Below, piece by piece: positions 45,290 through 55,744 of a DNA stretch of 64,000 nt (within the stretch, counting starts at the first letter, position 1; the number at the start of each line of letters is the position of its first letter). The notes beneath the pieces were generated by a model that ran no database searches, was not told where the DNA came from, and saw only the letters and a program-made list of their open reading frames with translations. The DNA is from Silene latifolia (taxonomy: Eukaryota; Streptophyta; Magnoliopsida; Caryophyllales; Caryophyllaceae), in NCBI RefSeq assembly GCF_048544455.1, contig NC_133528.1:46646002-46710001 (forward strand). Reading direction: 5' to 3'. The translations under genes were made by a program, and so were the position numbers.

Positions 45290-45690
45290 AATGCAGAAGG
45301 TTGTTATCAGACTGGTGCCAAGTCAATCTGCCCCTGCAAAATATCATCAGGTGGTGGATTGAGTTAAGACAAGCAACTGCTTGTAAGAAGAAAGTGATAG
45401 CAATGATTTTGGCTGGACTGATGTATTATATATGGCAAAGTAGGAATCGCAGCAGAATTGATGGCTATGTTCTTAGACCTAAGGTTGTTGTAGCTAGTGT
45501 GAAAAATGATGTCAAACAACGATTAGAGCAATGTTGAGTCAAGAGTAAAAATGTTTTAGCTTTAGCTTGGGTGGAGTATATTAGGTGTAACTGAGTCTAG
45601 ATATTGAATATTGAGTAGGACTCAGAATTTGTTTGTAATTGGACACTTTTGGATCTTTTAATGGGAACTTACATTTTCCCAAAAAAAAAA
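45290..45690 (+). pseudogene. LINE ORF2 C-terminus, 3' UTR and poly(A) (continuation)
   Basis: Resumes the interrupted LINE with NIIRWWIELRQATACKKKVI and YYIWQSRNRSRIDG, the usual end of zf-RVT proteins. Stop near 45537, a 3' UTR of about 140 bp, then ten A residues (45681-45690). Following bases AGTGTAG suggest a short target duplication (AAGT) with the left end at about 32810. Confidence 0.85.
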
Positions 45691-45879
45691 GTGTAGAACA
45701 CAAACACAACCCCAATTCGTGACATAAGACATCACTATTTGCATTGATAACTTTTTAAAACAATCATCCTTCGGGAATCGATCTCTACTTACATGATATG
45801 CTTGTTAGTTGAGTAATAAATTATTGTTTGATAGATAGTATAACGACTACCATCTTATTAGAAACCTAGGACTATTACA

Positions 45880-45957
45880 CCTATTCATAAAACTGCCTTA
45901 AAATGTCACTTGGTAGGTGGTACCTCAGCTCCTCCGGTAGAGATGTTAGCAGGTTTG
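45880..45957 (+). pseudogene. Left part of a second L1-type LINE frame
   Basis: A short frame (GGTSAPPVEMLAGL) that joins in frame with 51044 onward (SEELSSECNIVLGSP) once the solo LTR is removed. It probably belongs to the region upstream of the endonuclease. Its left boundary is uncertain. Confidence 0.5.
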
Positions 45958-47916
45958 TGTAACACCCCTTCTTACCTAGCTAAGGTAATCGGGAATGTCA
46001 CCATCTCGGTTTACTAAGGCAGTGAATCGGAACTTGAATTAAGTAACACTTTATATAAATAACATGTTTAATGAATTATATACATGAATAAATGAATAAT
46101 ACAAGTCCCATGCTACTACAACCTTTCTAATGAAACTACATCGACCATGTGACAACTCGAATGGACACCAAAAATCATGGCTCGACCCGTCCCGCTCGTC
46201 ACTAAGTCCAAACATGTGCTCAAAATGCTCTCATATGACCGAAAATATTATATGGTTCATCACATGCCACTCCAATTAAAGAAGGCGACAGTTTACACAC
46301 AACTAACACGCTTCGATTTCAATAATACAATCACTCAAGAGATAACATGTGAATATGGACATAAATGCAATAATGAAACACACGAGTCACAAGTCTCCAT
46401 CCACCACAATTCCGCATCCATATAGCCGGGTGACGGCATCACAACATCGCCACCAAACAGCCGGACCACAGCCCGTAAAATAGGTACTCGGGACACAGCC
46501 GTGGTACCGAGCCCGGGCGCCAACCGCCCCTGCCAGACGTCGTGACACCACACGAGTTCCTTTGTGCTCAAGCCATAAATGTGCACGTCCGTCTTGGGAT
46601 GGTAAACCCCCAAGAGGCGTACCCAGCGTAAGACGGTATCCTGAACCGTCTTACGTCTTTTCAACAACTGTATAACACAACAACAACTCCACCAATCACC
46701 CACCTACATCCATCAACCATCACATATGTTACAATAGGCACACAATATGCTAAATATGAAAACCTTCACATGGAATATGAATCTCAAACATGTCAAGACA
46801 CATGTACCAACAACTATTTGTTCTCATATCGAAATGCAATTTCACCAACGATATAAGACTAATAAGATTTACTCCTTTTCATGTTATAATGCAAATCCAA
46901 TGATAATATGAGACCAACACTAATGACCCTTCACCATGTCATAATGAAATCCCATCAATAAGATGCAACCAACAACAATTATCTATTAAACATGTTATAA
47001 TGCAACTATAACAATCTATCTATATCTATCTATATCTATATATCTATATATAAAACTATAAAACAAAACCAGGACACGTCATCCTATCCACGTGTCATGC
47101 TCTCATTAATTATTTTCCCGCCCAAAGAAGTGTAACCCTAAAATTATTCATCGAGTAGTTTTATCTTTTTCTTAGCCGTCCAACCCTGTACCTCTCTTTC
47201 TCATACTCCTATCAAATTACTCTCATCAGTTATTCTTCATTCTCTTTCCATGGCAAAATTCATTTTCATGGTGAAAATCGATCTTTTGCTGCCATTTTTT
47301 ATTTGCTAGCCATTGAAGATTCAAATAAAAACGATCAAACAATTTTTTCCCATTTTCATGCCTTTCAAAAATCTCATGATTAGATGATGGTATTTTCCGA
47401 TCTTATGAAATATCTCCAATGGTGACATGTCGTTTTACGAAGAATACTTCTCCTTTCCTGCTGTTAGGCCCCTCTTTGAATGATATCTCGATCCAAGCGA
47501 TGGTTCCTCATATTCGAACCGGGGTTTGAAACCAAACTTATCCTCTTGGTAATAATACTTCTTGCTTTATCCAAACATTGTGAATTTTGTATGTCACTTT
47601 GCTAAGTATTTTTTATGCATCCTTTTGTCTACAGAGTAGTTGAAGTAGATTACTATATCCTTTTGATAGTCATAAACATGGACACTCATATGCATAATAT
47701 GATATTGCGGAATCAGAAGTTTTCTTCAAGTAATCAATAAAATTTTTCGTATAAGAATATTGAAGACAAAGGATAACATGCCAAAATTCCAGATGAGTCA
47801 TTTTATGAACTCTTTAGTTTAAGGTATCATAGGGATACATATGTATTCACCTAAATTTTACATCACTCAACGATGACACATAAAATTGATAAAATCAGTG
47901 AAAACTGACCCAATTG

Positions 47917-48296
47917 GAACTGGGGTAGTTATTAAGTTCATTAGGATTGAAACCAAGTGAAGAACAAATAGAAGCATTAATACAAGCAGCAGATAAGAAT
48001 AATAAATGGAAAGAATTCATAGCATTAGTAGCACCAGACTTAATAACCGCAAAATGTCCTTACCCTGAACAACAGCTTAAACAGCTTTTCGATATGTATG
48101 ATAGGGATCATAATGGTTATTTACCGCCGCCGAACTCGCACATTCTATGGCTAAACTTTGTCATGTTTTGACTGGTGATGAACTCACTTATGGGATTATC
48201 AAGGAAGCCGATACCGATGGGGATATTGGTTGTATCAGTTTTCATGAGTTTTCTATGGCTATTACTTCTGCTGCTTTTGATAATTCTTGGGCTTAA
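47917..48296 (+). pseudogene. Captured calmodulin-like gene fragment (CML18-like)
   Basis: Encodes the C-terminal three quarters of a calmodulin-like protein. It enters in the first EF-hand's trailing helix (SSLGLKPSEEQIEALIQAAD), then a shortened second loop (DKNNKWKEF), ALVAPDLITAKCPYPEQQLK, LFDMYDRDHNGY (third loop), a frameshift, AAELAHSMAKLCHVLTGDEL, and a fourth EF-hand with an extra residue (DTDGDIGCISFHEF). It ends AITSAAFDNSWA and TAA. This order matches Arabidopsis CML18 (At3g03000). The N-terminus is missing and at least three indels or shifts disrupt it, so no Ca-sensor product is expected. It lies on the plus strand of the Helitron, without an intron. Confidence 0.88.
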
Positions 48297-48449
48297 CCAT
48301 AAACCGGTATTTATTCTTTTGTTTTAGTGTTTTCGATTCTCATTTCTCATTACTGTATGCCAGTACAAAAGGAAAGCGTTAGGGAGTAGAATGCAAAACT
48401 TCAATTTTTTTAACAATTGATACATTTGAAAAAATTAGGCTTTTTTTTT

Positions 48450-48818
48450 TTATAACTTATACCTTGAATAACTCACTTTTTCAAATCTTATACCTAAGAT
48501 AACTTTCCTTAAAATCTTATACCTAAAATAAAATTTTCTTCCAAACTTGATACTAAATATCGAAAAAAAGCTCTGAATTGACAATCTTCTCCTTACTAAT
48601 TAAACACCATCATCCTTTTCCCACCTATTAACCCACACATTCAAAATTACCACTACTAAAAACCATCAAATTAGTAAGGGCAAAATCGTCAATTTAAGAC
48701 ATTTTTTAAGATTTATTATCAAGTTTGGAAGAAAATGTTATTTTGGGTATAAGATTTTAAAAAAAGTTATCTTAGGTATAAGATTTGAAAAAGCGAGTTA
48801 GTGAAGGTATAAATTATC
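48450..48818. mobile_element. Foldback/MITE-like element inside the Helitron
   Basis: About 100-bp inverted repeats (48450-48550 and 48719-48818) built around CTTATACCT...AAATCTTATACCTAAGATAAC, enclosing about 170 bp. The long imperfect terminal inverted repeats and the absence of coding capacity fit a MITE or foldback element. No target duplication was assigned. Confidence 0.6.
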
Positions 48819-51038
48819 AAAAAACTCAAAAAACTATGCAATTTTACTTTTCGATGTTCATTGCTACTCCATTTTTATTTATCTATAATATCATCATTCA
48901 TTAGCATGGTCGATACCAAACTTTTGGTGATCTTCATAATGATTTTCTTAACAAAATCTTTAACCATGGGTCATTAAATATGTATTGAGCTTAACTCTTT
49001 TGGTTGTCAAGTTGTCAGTTGCCACTACAAAAGTCACATCTCTTACGGTCTGGTAAGACCGATAAAAATGGTTGTTTATAGTCCTGTAGCAAAAAATGAG
49101 TCGAATATAACTAAGTGCAATACTGCAATGTACACAAACCCTTCATCTTTCCATTTAGCTCTAATATAGTACAGTAATTCTTATTACTACTAATATAATG
49201 TAGTTAGTTCCACTAAATGTATTATGGCAGAAGGGACTATTTTTATTCCTGTATGAAGATTTTAGTTTGTCGACAAGTGATTAAATGCTTATGTCAAGCA
49301 TGCAGATTTTATAAGACGAGTTTATGCGGAAGAATGTCACAAGATTATAAAACACGAGAATAGTACTCTGCGTGAGCAAGATTGCTACCATTTCTCACAA
49401 GTCTGGATTATGGATAATATCCAGTAAACCGAGAGTACCATTTTGCACTATTTATAACTTTTGAGTTTTCAACCTTTAATCAATTTATCTCATGTGCACT
49501 TCATATTTCTTAAAAACGTTTACTTTATATCTGTAAACGACAAGGTTTGATATGCCTTCGGAATTGGTAAATTCGATTTTTATAAAATTATTCAATTATG
49601 TGGGAAGTTTAACCAGGTTCAGGTTTTGCCTTAGTGTTGACGACGTGTTGTACTCTATCCATCTCATTATGTTGTCCTACTTTCTATTTTGGATGAATTT
49701 TAAAAAAGCTAATGAAATGGCAAGCATGAGTGATTTATATTGCAAACGGTAAATACTTACTAACAGGATGATAATTTTGATCAAATTTTAAGAGAAGAAA
49801 GGACAATGAAATTGGCATGGAAGGGAGTAGATCATTTTTTTTACTACACGTAACTATGACACTCTAAATTTAGTAAAACACAAAATGGAATTGTTATCTC
49901 CTATTACTCATCAATGTGAGTATGTATGTATTCCAAATGTTTTTTCAATAAGTCTCTCTTGTGATAGGTATATCCACAAGCTTATGACGGGTCAAGTATC
50001 TTCCACTTGTGTAGGTAAGACAAGTCTAGGGAATCACAAAGTGTTTGTCTTTACCTACTCAAGTGGGTAATATTTGATCCATCACAAATGAGAATTTGTG
50101 ATGATTTTTTATCAATGTGACCCAAATACTTCTCATCGATGTGACTTAAATATTTCTCACCGATGACAGAGTCAGTTTGGAGTTGGCAAATCACAAACCT
50201 ATTGTTCAAATTTCTAAAATAATTTTTTATATACATATACAATACTCATGTATTGACTATTTTTTTCGTTTTAAAATTCTCTTAAACATACCCGTGCAAC
50301 TTTGCACGGGACCTAAACTAGTTACTATGAAAGTAATAACGATGAACACATATGTAAGCACTCATATTATCAAAACCGAGTAGGGAATCCCTACCTTTTG
50401 GCAAATTTCATAAGCAACTCGAGACGGCCAAGCATCTGTCTCATTAAATCGTCTGATCCTATATCCTACATAAATCACATAATTACCATGACAACACATC
50501 TTATACTCTTATACTATATAGAAACCCTTATTATTACCCTTTAATTGCCCATAATACTAATTATAATTACTAATTAATACTACCCAAAAAAACTCCCAAA
50601 TGTTAGGGTTTGATGAAAGAATATGGAAAAGGTGAGATGTGACTTACAAAGGATAAATCGAGAAAAAGGTAGAGGAAAGGATGCTTCATCTTCAAACTCA
50701 AGCTTAGATTCCATGGAAGGGTGTTTGGGAGAGTTCTATTGAGAAAGGAGATTGTTTGTAGGCTTTAGAGAGACAGAAGAAAATGATTTAGGGTTAGCCA
50801 GATTTTAGATCTCGACATAGTTTATATCGCCACTAACACACTGTACTCGGTCGAGTGTGTCTGTACACTCGGCCGAGTGCCACTTACTCGGTCTAGCATG
50901 CTCACACTCGGTCTAGTATAGGTCACACTCGGTGTAGTGCGTCTCTCCTTACTCACGATTACGACTCTCCTCAAGCCTAAGGGTCTACTCCCTTCCTTAG
51001 AGCATCTTGTAGAAGTCTCGAAAGATCCGGGTATTACA

Positions 51039-52850
51039 CTTTGAGTGAGGAGTTAAGCTCAGAATGCAATATTGTGTTAGGCTCACCCTCTAATGACTAG
51101 TCTACTGGCTCTCCTCCTAAGGTTGTTGTAATACACTCATGATGCAGGGTACTAGGGCACCCTCCTGATCATGGTGTTTTGAGTTCTAGGTTGGCTAAGG
51201 CCTTAGTGGTTACTGCACCATGTTCTGAACTCTTATCCCCTAACAGGTATGTTGTCCTTAATGTTCTTCATGTTGATGAATTAGTGAATGGTTCAATAGT
51301 GGACCCCCCCCCCCCCCGCCTCTCCCATATCCATCCAACATGATTATCCCTACTTGGAACATTAGAGGCATCAATAAGATGGTCAAGCATTTAGAGGTTA
51401 TTAATTTCCTTAAAACTAATAGAATTGATATACTTGATCTCTTGGAAACTAGAGTCGAGCAGAGTAAATCTATTAGGATTTTAAGAAATAAATTTGGTAG
51501 ATTTCAGCATTTTTACAATTATAATAGTCACTACATAATAATGGAAGAATATGGTTAGTTTGGGGCTCTGCAACTACTAAGGTTACTATATTTCACAAGA
51601 AATTTCAGATCCTGTGTTGTCATATTCATTACCTTGTTGCTGGCAACAAAATTTCATCTCTCTGTGATTTATGGAAGTAATAGTGCTACTACTATGAGGG
51701 ACCTTTGGACCTGCATGTCCAACTTGGCTGCCTTGGTTGGCTCATGGGTTGTTATGGGCGATTTCAACATCATCAGGAATGAACCGAAAAAGATTAGCAA
51801 CACCCCCCATGATCTTGCTGATATTAGTGAATTTAATTCTTGTTAGAATGCTTGTGGCCTAGATGAGTTGTCTGGTACTGGCTGTAAATTCACCAGGTTT
51901 AATAAGCAGGATAATTCTGATAGAAGATGGAAAGATAATGCTAAATTGATTCATAAATAATCACAATATAAATACAAACTAGGATGAGAGATACACTCCT
52001 AATTACTAGGATACCTAACTATAATTAGCTAAGGTACAGTATATAAAATATACAAAATTGATTTGGTCAATATATTCTAACAAATTCCACTAGAGTCTAC
52101 TCTAAACTTGACAGGATTTTAGTGAATAATGCTAGGTGGATGCGCGATTTTACTCAAACCTCTGTTCAATTCTTGTCTTCTAGCATCTCTGATCATTGGC
52201 TTGTTATGCTTGTCTTCTTAGGAGATCTCCTTCCAAGGAAATAATTTAAGCTCGTGGATTGTTGGATTGACCATCATGCTTATAAGAGCAAAATAGTTAA
52301 AGCTTGGAGTAAAAAGGTGACTAACAGTTCTATGCATAGGTTGCTGGCAAGCTTAAGAATGTTAAGCATGTCTTGAGATCCTTGTGCAGTGCTTTTTTTC
52401 TCCAATATTGACCACAAGATTAAGAAAAAAAAAAAAAAGAGAAGAGCTAGCTCAGTCTTTCAGGGATCTCCAATGTGACCCTTATTTCGAGGCTCTCATT
52501 GTCAGAGAGAAAAATGTTTCTCTTGAATTCTGAAAACTTAAGAATGTTGAAGCAAAAATCATGATCCAAAGAGCTAAGCTGCATGACATTAATCAGGTCG
52601 ATATTTGCTCTAGATTCTTTTTTGCCATAATTAAAAAGAGGCAGCAAAGCCAATATATTAGTGAAATACAAGGTATTTCTGGTGAAATGCATATTGTTAT
52701 CCATGAAGAGCCTTTGGTGAGTACTATCAGCAGCTTTTAGGCTCTTCCACACCTGTCAAGCTTATAGATCTTATCCTTATGCATACTGGGCCTGTTTAGA
52801 TGACCAGGAAAGAGATATGCTCACTAAACCTGATAAACACTTCTATACTT
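51039..52850 (+). pseudogene. Second L1-type LINE: endonuclease and start of RT region, decayed
   Basis: After a linker with a run of 15 Cs (51303-51317), the endonuclease starts at MIIPTWNIRGINKMVKHLEV with DILDLLETRVEQSKSIRIL. It continues with WTCMSNLAALVGSWVVMGDF and NIIRNEPKK, then after a small insertion NSTRVYSKLDRILVNNARWM and ISDHWLVM, which carry the D-H active-site end. The region before the RT follows (KAKIMIQRAKLHDINQVDIC) and fades by 52850. No RT core is present. There are multiple stops and frameshifts. Confidence 0.82.
51948..52081 (-). repeat. Short solo LTR in the second LINE
   Basis: 134 bp, flanked by AAATT on both sides (51943-51947 and 52082-52086). The minus strand begins GTTAGAATATATTG, a start typical of copia LTRs (usually TGTTAG), and contains TATATTTTATATACTG. 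It interrupts the endonuclease frame of the LINE. Confidence 0.6.
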
Positions 52851-53007
52851 GTATAATAGTTATATAATAAGCGAACAATTTTTACTATTATTTTGGGATA
52901 ACAAAATAAATATCACAAATTTTTATTAAGATAGATATATCTGATCTAAGTTTAAGGGTCAAGAATAAGACAAAATCAGAATGCATAAGGAAAAACAATA
53001 TATTTGT

Positions 53008-53009
<2 letters not shown>

Positions 53010-53039
<30 letters not shown>
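53010..53039. repeat. (TA)n tract at the left end of the TIR transposon
   Basis: About 15 AT units directly before the terminal inverted repeat. It pairs with a longer tract at 58495-58577. Confidence 0.9.
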
Positions 53040-53040
<1 letters not shown>

Positions 53041-53043
<3 letters not shown>

Positions 53044-53106
53044 CGGGATCCGGTGAGAACCACTAGTATAATGAGAACTGTGAGAACCTCTCACAGCTAT
53101 AGATCT
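53041..53106 (+). repeat. Left terminal inverted repeat
   Basis: Pairs imperfectly with 58427-58490 over about 65 bp, with near identity across GTGAGAACCACTAxTATAATG. Confidence 0.75.
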
Positions 53107-53838
53107 TAAATAAATGAATGGCTGACATCATACCACATCTCCATCCAACCCTCGGTCATTTAACAAAATTACGCTGTCTCTTACATTTTGTCTCTAATTT
53201 ATCTCTCTCTTCACGATCACCAAACTGGTTCTTGTAATTGAAGAACAAGCTTCAATATCTGCTACTGCGTTCATCAATGGAGACGCAAAATTGAACCATC
53301 CGTCACCGTTCATCAATTTCGACAAGGTTTGTTTGATTTCTGAATCAATTTCCTTGAATTTCCATTTTCTGTTTTTTGAATTTGTTAATTCGTCAACAAA
53401 TTAGGGTTGACGAATTGTTAATTCGTGATTAACTTTCGGAATTGATGAATTATGCTTGTGAATTTAGGGTTTCTCGAATTAAATTGGGGAAACTGAGAAT
53501 TAGGGTTAGGGAAATTGAGAATTTACATAAATGAAAAAGACAGCCCATTATGTGTTAATCCATGATTGTTATATTCCGTTGGTCTAGTGCTAAGAGGCTT
53601 CGTCAACATTATCCGGTTTTCTCATTTGCCAAATTCCTAAGAATCAGTGTTTGAGTTAAGGAGCTGGGAAGGATCAATCAACAATCCGAAGACATCCTGT
53701 CGTCCCAAATTCCTTGGAGGAGGCACAGCCGCAGGTAGAGTCAGTTGTACATTAGGAGGAAGGAGAGTCTTAATCTAAAACGATTATAATCCAAGACTAA
53801 AGAGTAGAATTATGCAATCAATTTGTATAATCCAAGAT

Positions 53839-54017
53839 GGTAAGCCTTTCAAGTTCTATGGCGATGTTACTGTTTACTCTTCATTTTGAGGATGACCTGA
53901 TAGGATCATAGGACAAAGGAGCTATGGTTAGATTCATGGTGATAGTATCAGGTGGACTAAGGTGGTACTGAATTAACGTGAATCGAGTTTAAACCTGGCC
54001 TGTTTTATCAATATAAA
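53839..54017 (+). repeat. Upstream copy of a ~180-bp direct repeat (second copy 54618-54798)
   Basis: Begins GATGGTAAGCCTTTCAAG and ends near GTTTTATCAATATAAA; the two copies are almost identical. The unit holds the last coding exon of the captured fragment and following sequence. Confidence 0.9.
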
Positions 54018-54033
54018 CTGAGACGATTTTCAG

Positions 54034-54668
54034 TTGTTTGGAGTAGTGCATATAACCAACTTTACAGAAATAATATCCCAGGGGATATGTGGGATCCTAT
54101 AGCCTCAAACAGCAGGGACGAGGATCCGTTCAAAAGGCAGAGGGTATGTGAAAGGCCTTTTCATTGTCCCCAATGAATTTCATTTTGTTGAATTAATTTC
54201 GATGTTCGATGTTCTTTGTCTGCTTCTTGCTTTTGTTTCTTTGCTCGGGTAATGTTGAACCAGGTAGTGTCTAAACATCCTTCTTCAGCAACCTTGACCG
54301 ATGACAGGTACATAGACCTCATCTCTTTATCTCTTTATAGTGATAATTTGCAGATCATAAATGCAGCTAGAAAATCTGATATGGACTAATTTTTTTTTTT
54401 AAAAAAAATGTGCAGCAACATGCCTAAATACCGTTCCTCAAAAACCCATTTTAATTGGTATGTGAACCTCATGTTTTGATGCTGATTTATGAAGGATCAT
54501 GAGTAGCTATAAAATCTGTTATTAACTAATTTTTCGTAAAATGTATCAGTATCTTACGTGATCTCCATTATGCCGAGCCTATGTTGGAGCTGTATTCTGT
54601 AGTGGTTTGTAGGAAAGATGGTAAGCCTTTCAAGTTCTATGGCGATGTTACTGTTTACTCTTCATTTT
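54034..54668 (+). pseudogene. Captured multi-exon gene fragment, family not recognised
   Basis: Four exons with plausible AG/GT borders: 54034-54143 (GDMWDPIASNSRDEDPFKRQ), 54264-54307 (VSKHPSSATLTDD), 54416-54457 (NMPKYRSSKTHFNW) and 54550-54668 (LRDLHYAEPMLELYSVVVCR then DGKPFKFYGDVTVYSSF and a stop). Splice signals such as AGG/GTATGTG and GCAG/CAAC are well kept, so this is probably a piece of a real host gene. The last exon is duplicated upstream at 53839-54017. Confidence 0.5.
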
Positions 54669-55158
54669 GAGGATGACCTGATAGGATCATAGGACAAAGG
54701 AGCTATGGTTAGATTCATGGTGATAGTATCAGGTGGACTAAGGTGGTACTGAATGAACATGAATCGAGTTTAAACCTGGCCTGTTTTATCAATATAAATC
54801 TCACCAGATAACCATTTGCAAATACACATACTTTCTTACTTTCAGAAGTCATTCACTCTTTAGATTCTTTGTACTCAGTTATAGAGCCTGCGTAACTTTC
54901 TATCTTTTAAATCTGTGCAATATATCAGAAAAGGGGTGTTGATGAGAAGGGTGATGTTACTAACAACCAGTACTTGAAAAGTGAAAACATATTGATTTGA
55001 ACCTAGAAAATATGTTAAATCTCCACAGAAATGGCAGGTTCGACATACGCATCCTTTGTAGGAGCACTAGTGATCTCCTATTTAGCCGGGTTTTTCTTAT
55101 CAACAACATCGACGGTCCAAATCAATAACTTTAATATCAGACGGTCTCACTGACTTTC

Positions 55159-55226
55159 AGCCAATTAGCTCAAATGGTAGAGCATTGTGCAATGCACAAA
55201 ATATGGGTTCGACTCCCATATTGGCT
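55159..55226 (+). tRNA. tRNA-like module 1 (degenerate)
   Basis: Cloverleaf elements are present: acceptor AGCCAAT/ATTGGCT, D arm GCTC/GAGC with a TGGTAGAGC A box, T arm ATGGG/CCCAT with GGTTCGACTCC (B box). The anticodon arm is abnormal, a TTGTG/CACAA stem with a five-base loop and no U33. It is therefore a tRNA pseudogene or a pol III promoter module rather than a working tRNA. Confidence 0.5.
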
Positions 55227-55513
55227 ATGAAATACCATTCTTTCTTTTACTTTCTTTTTCCAGTCAAGAAAATTTTCTATTAGCCCTTCTAAATTCTAAC
55301 TAAGGTTTATCCAAATACAAGTTTCCTACAAAACTAACAAGCTAGGATATATAGCCTAATTACTTGAATGCATTGACTAATGATTGCTATATCATGCTCT
55401 CCCTATCACAAAGAGTTACAACTCATAAACTGACAACAATATAACCATTGTAGAGAATCTTACTCTGATGGAAAGCAAAGTTTCACAGTAGAACATGGAA
55501 TTTGTTGTTTGAT

Positions 55514-55585
55514 AGGCTATATGGGATTTGAACCCATATCTTTGTGCAAAATTAGCACCTCGCTCTACCATTGAGCTAATAGCCT
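55514..55585 (-). tRNA. tRNA-like module 2 (degenerate)
   Basis: Minus strand: acceptor AGGCTAT/ATAGCCT, D arm GCTC/GAGC, T arm ATGGG/CCCAT with GGTTCAAATCC. The anticodon stem has a mismatch and the seven-base loop TAATTTT lacks U33. It converges with module 1, 287 bp away, and shares its A- and B-box layout. Confidence 0.5.
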
Positions 55586-55744
55586 TTAATATACGTTGTA
55601 CATAACACAATTGCTCCAAAGAGATAAATCAAAAGATATAATTTATGTCCTTATAGTATGGCTCATAATCTAGCCTGTAATGCTACGTTTTGAGCTCATC
55701 TACGCACACTATCAAAAAATTTAAAAAAAAATTAATGTCTTTAA

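Larger units (their letters stand above)
31554..45957 (+). mobile_element. Athila-type LTR fragment, split by a LINE nest
   Basis: LTR-like sequence runs 31554-32810 and seems to resume at 45691-45870, on either side of the LINE insertion. It has a TATA box (TATAAATA, 32003-32010) and dyad-rich runs such as ACTCGAGCGAGTC near 31930. The right end is not cleanly defined because another LINE begins near 45880. The assignment rests on the upstream purine tract and general LTR layout. Confidence 0.45.
47043..50321 (+). mobile_element. Non-autonomous Helitron with captured gene fragment
   Basis: The 5' end is TCTATATATAAAAC after an A, though an alternative TC at 47015 is possible because the end lies in a TCTATA-rich run. 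It is followed by GGACACGTC...CCACGTGTCATGCTCTC, a start I associate with plant Helitrons. The 3' end is a perfect 9-bp hairpin, CCCGTGCAA/TTGCACGGG (50291-50310), 7 bases before CTAG (50318-50321), which is followed by T. No Rep/helicase gene is present. The cargo is a CML18-like gene fragment and a foldback element; the rest (48820-50290) has only short frames without homology that I recognise. Confidence 0.78.
45958..51038 (-). repeat. Solo LTR related to the LARD-like LTR, interrupted by a Helitron
   Basis: Begins TGTAACACCCC and ends GGGTATTACA (plus strand), with the LARD-family segment ACCATCTCGGTTTACTAAGG near the left end. There is no interior or second LTR. Flanks are GTTTG (45953-45957) and CTTTG (51039-51043), a target duplication with one mismatch, and the LINE frame around it (MLAGLSEELSSE) is restored by excision. 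The 47043-50321 stretch is a Helitron. The right part (50820-50945) holds repeated ACTCGGTCGAGTG-like dyads. Confidence 0.75.

Noticed and set aside
49552-50383. Small frames inside the Helitron (49552-49752, 49885-50070, 50177-50383)
   Set aside because: AT-rich, no domains, no conserved start context; likely chance.
55159-55585. Functional nuclear tRNA genes
   Set aside because: Both lack U33 and have irregular anticodon arms; kept as tRNA-like modules only.
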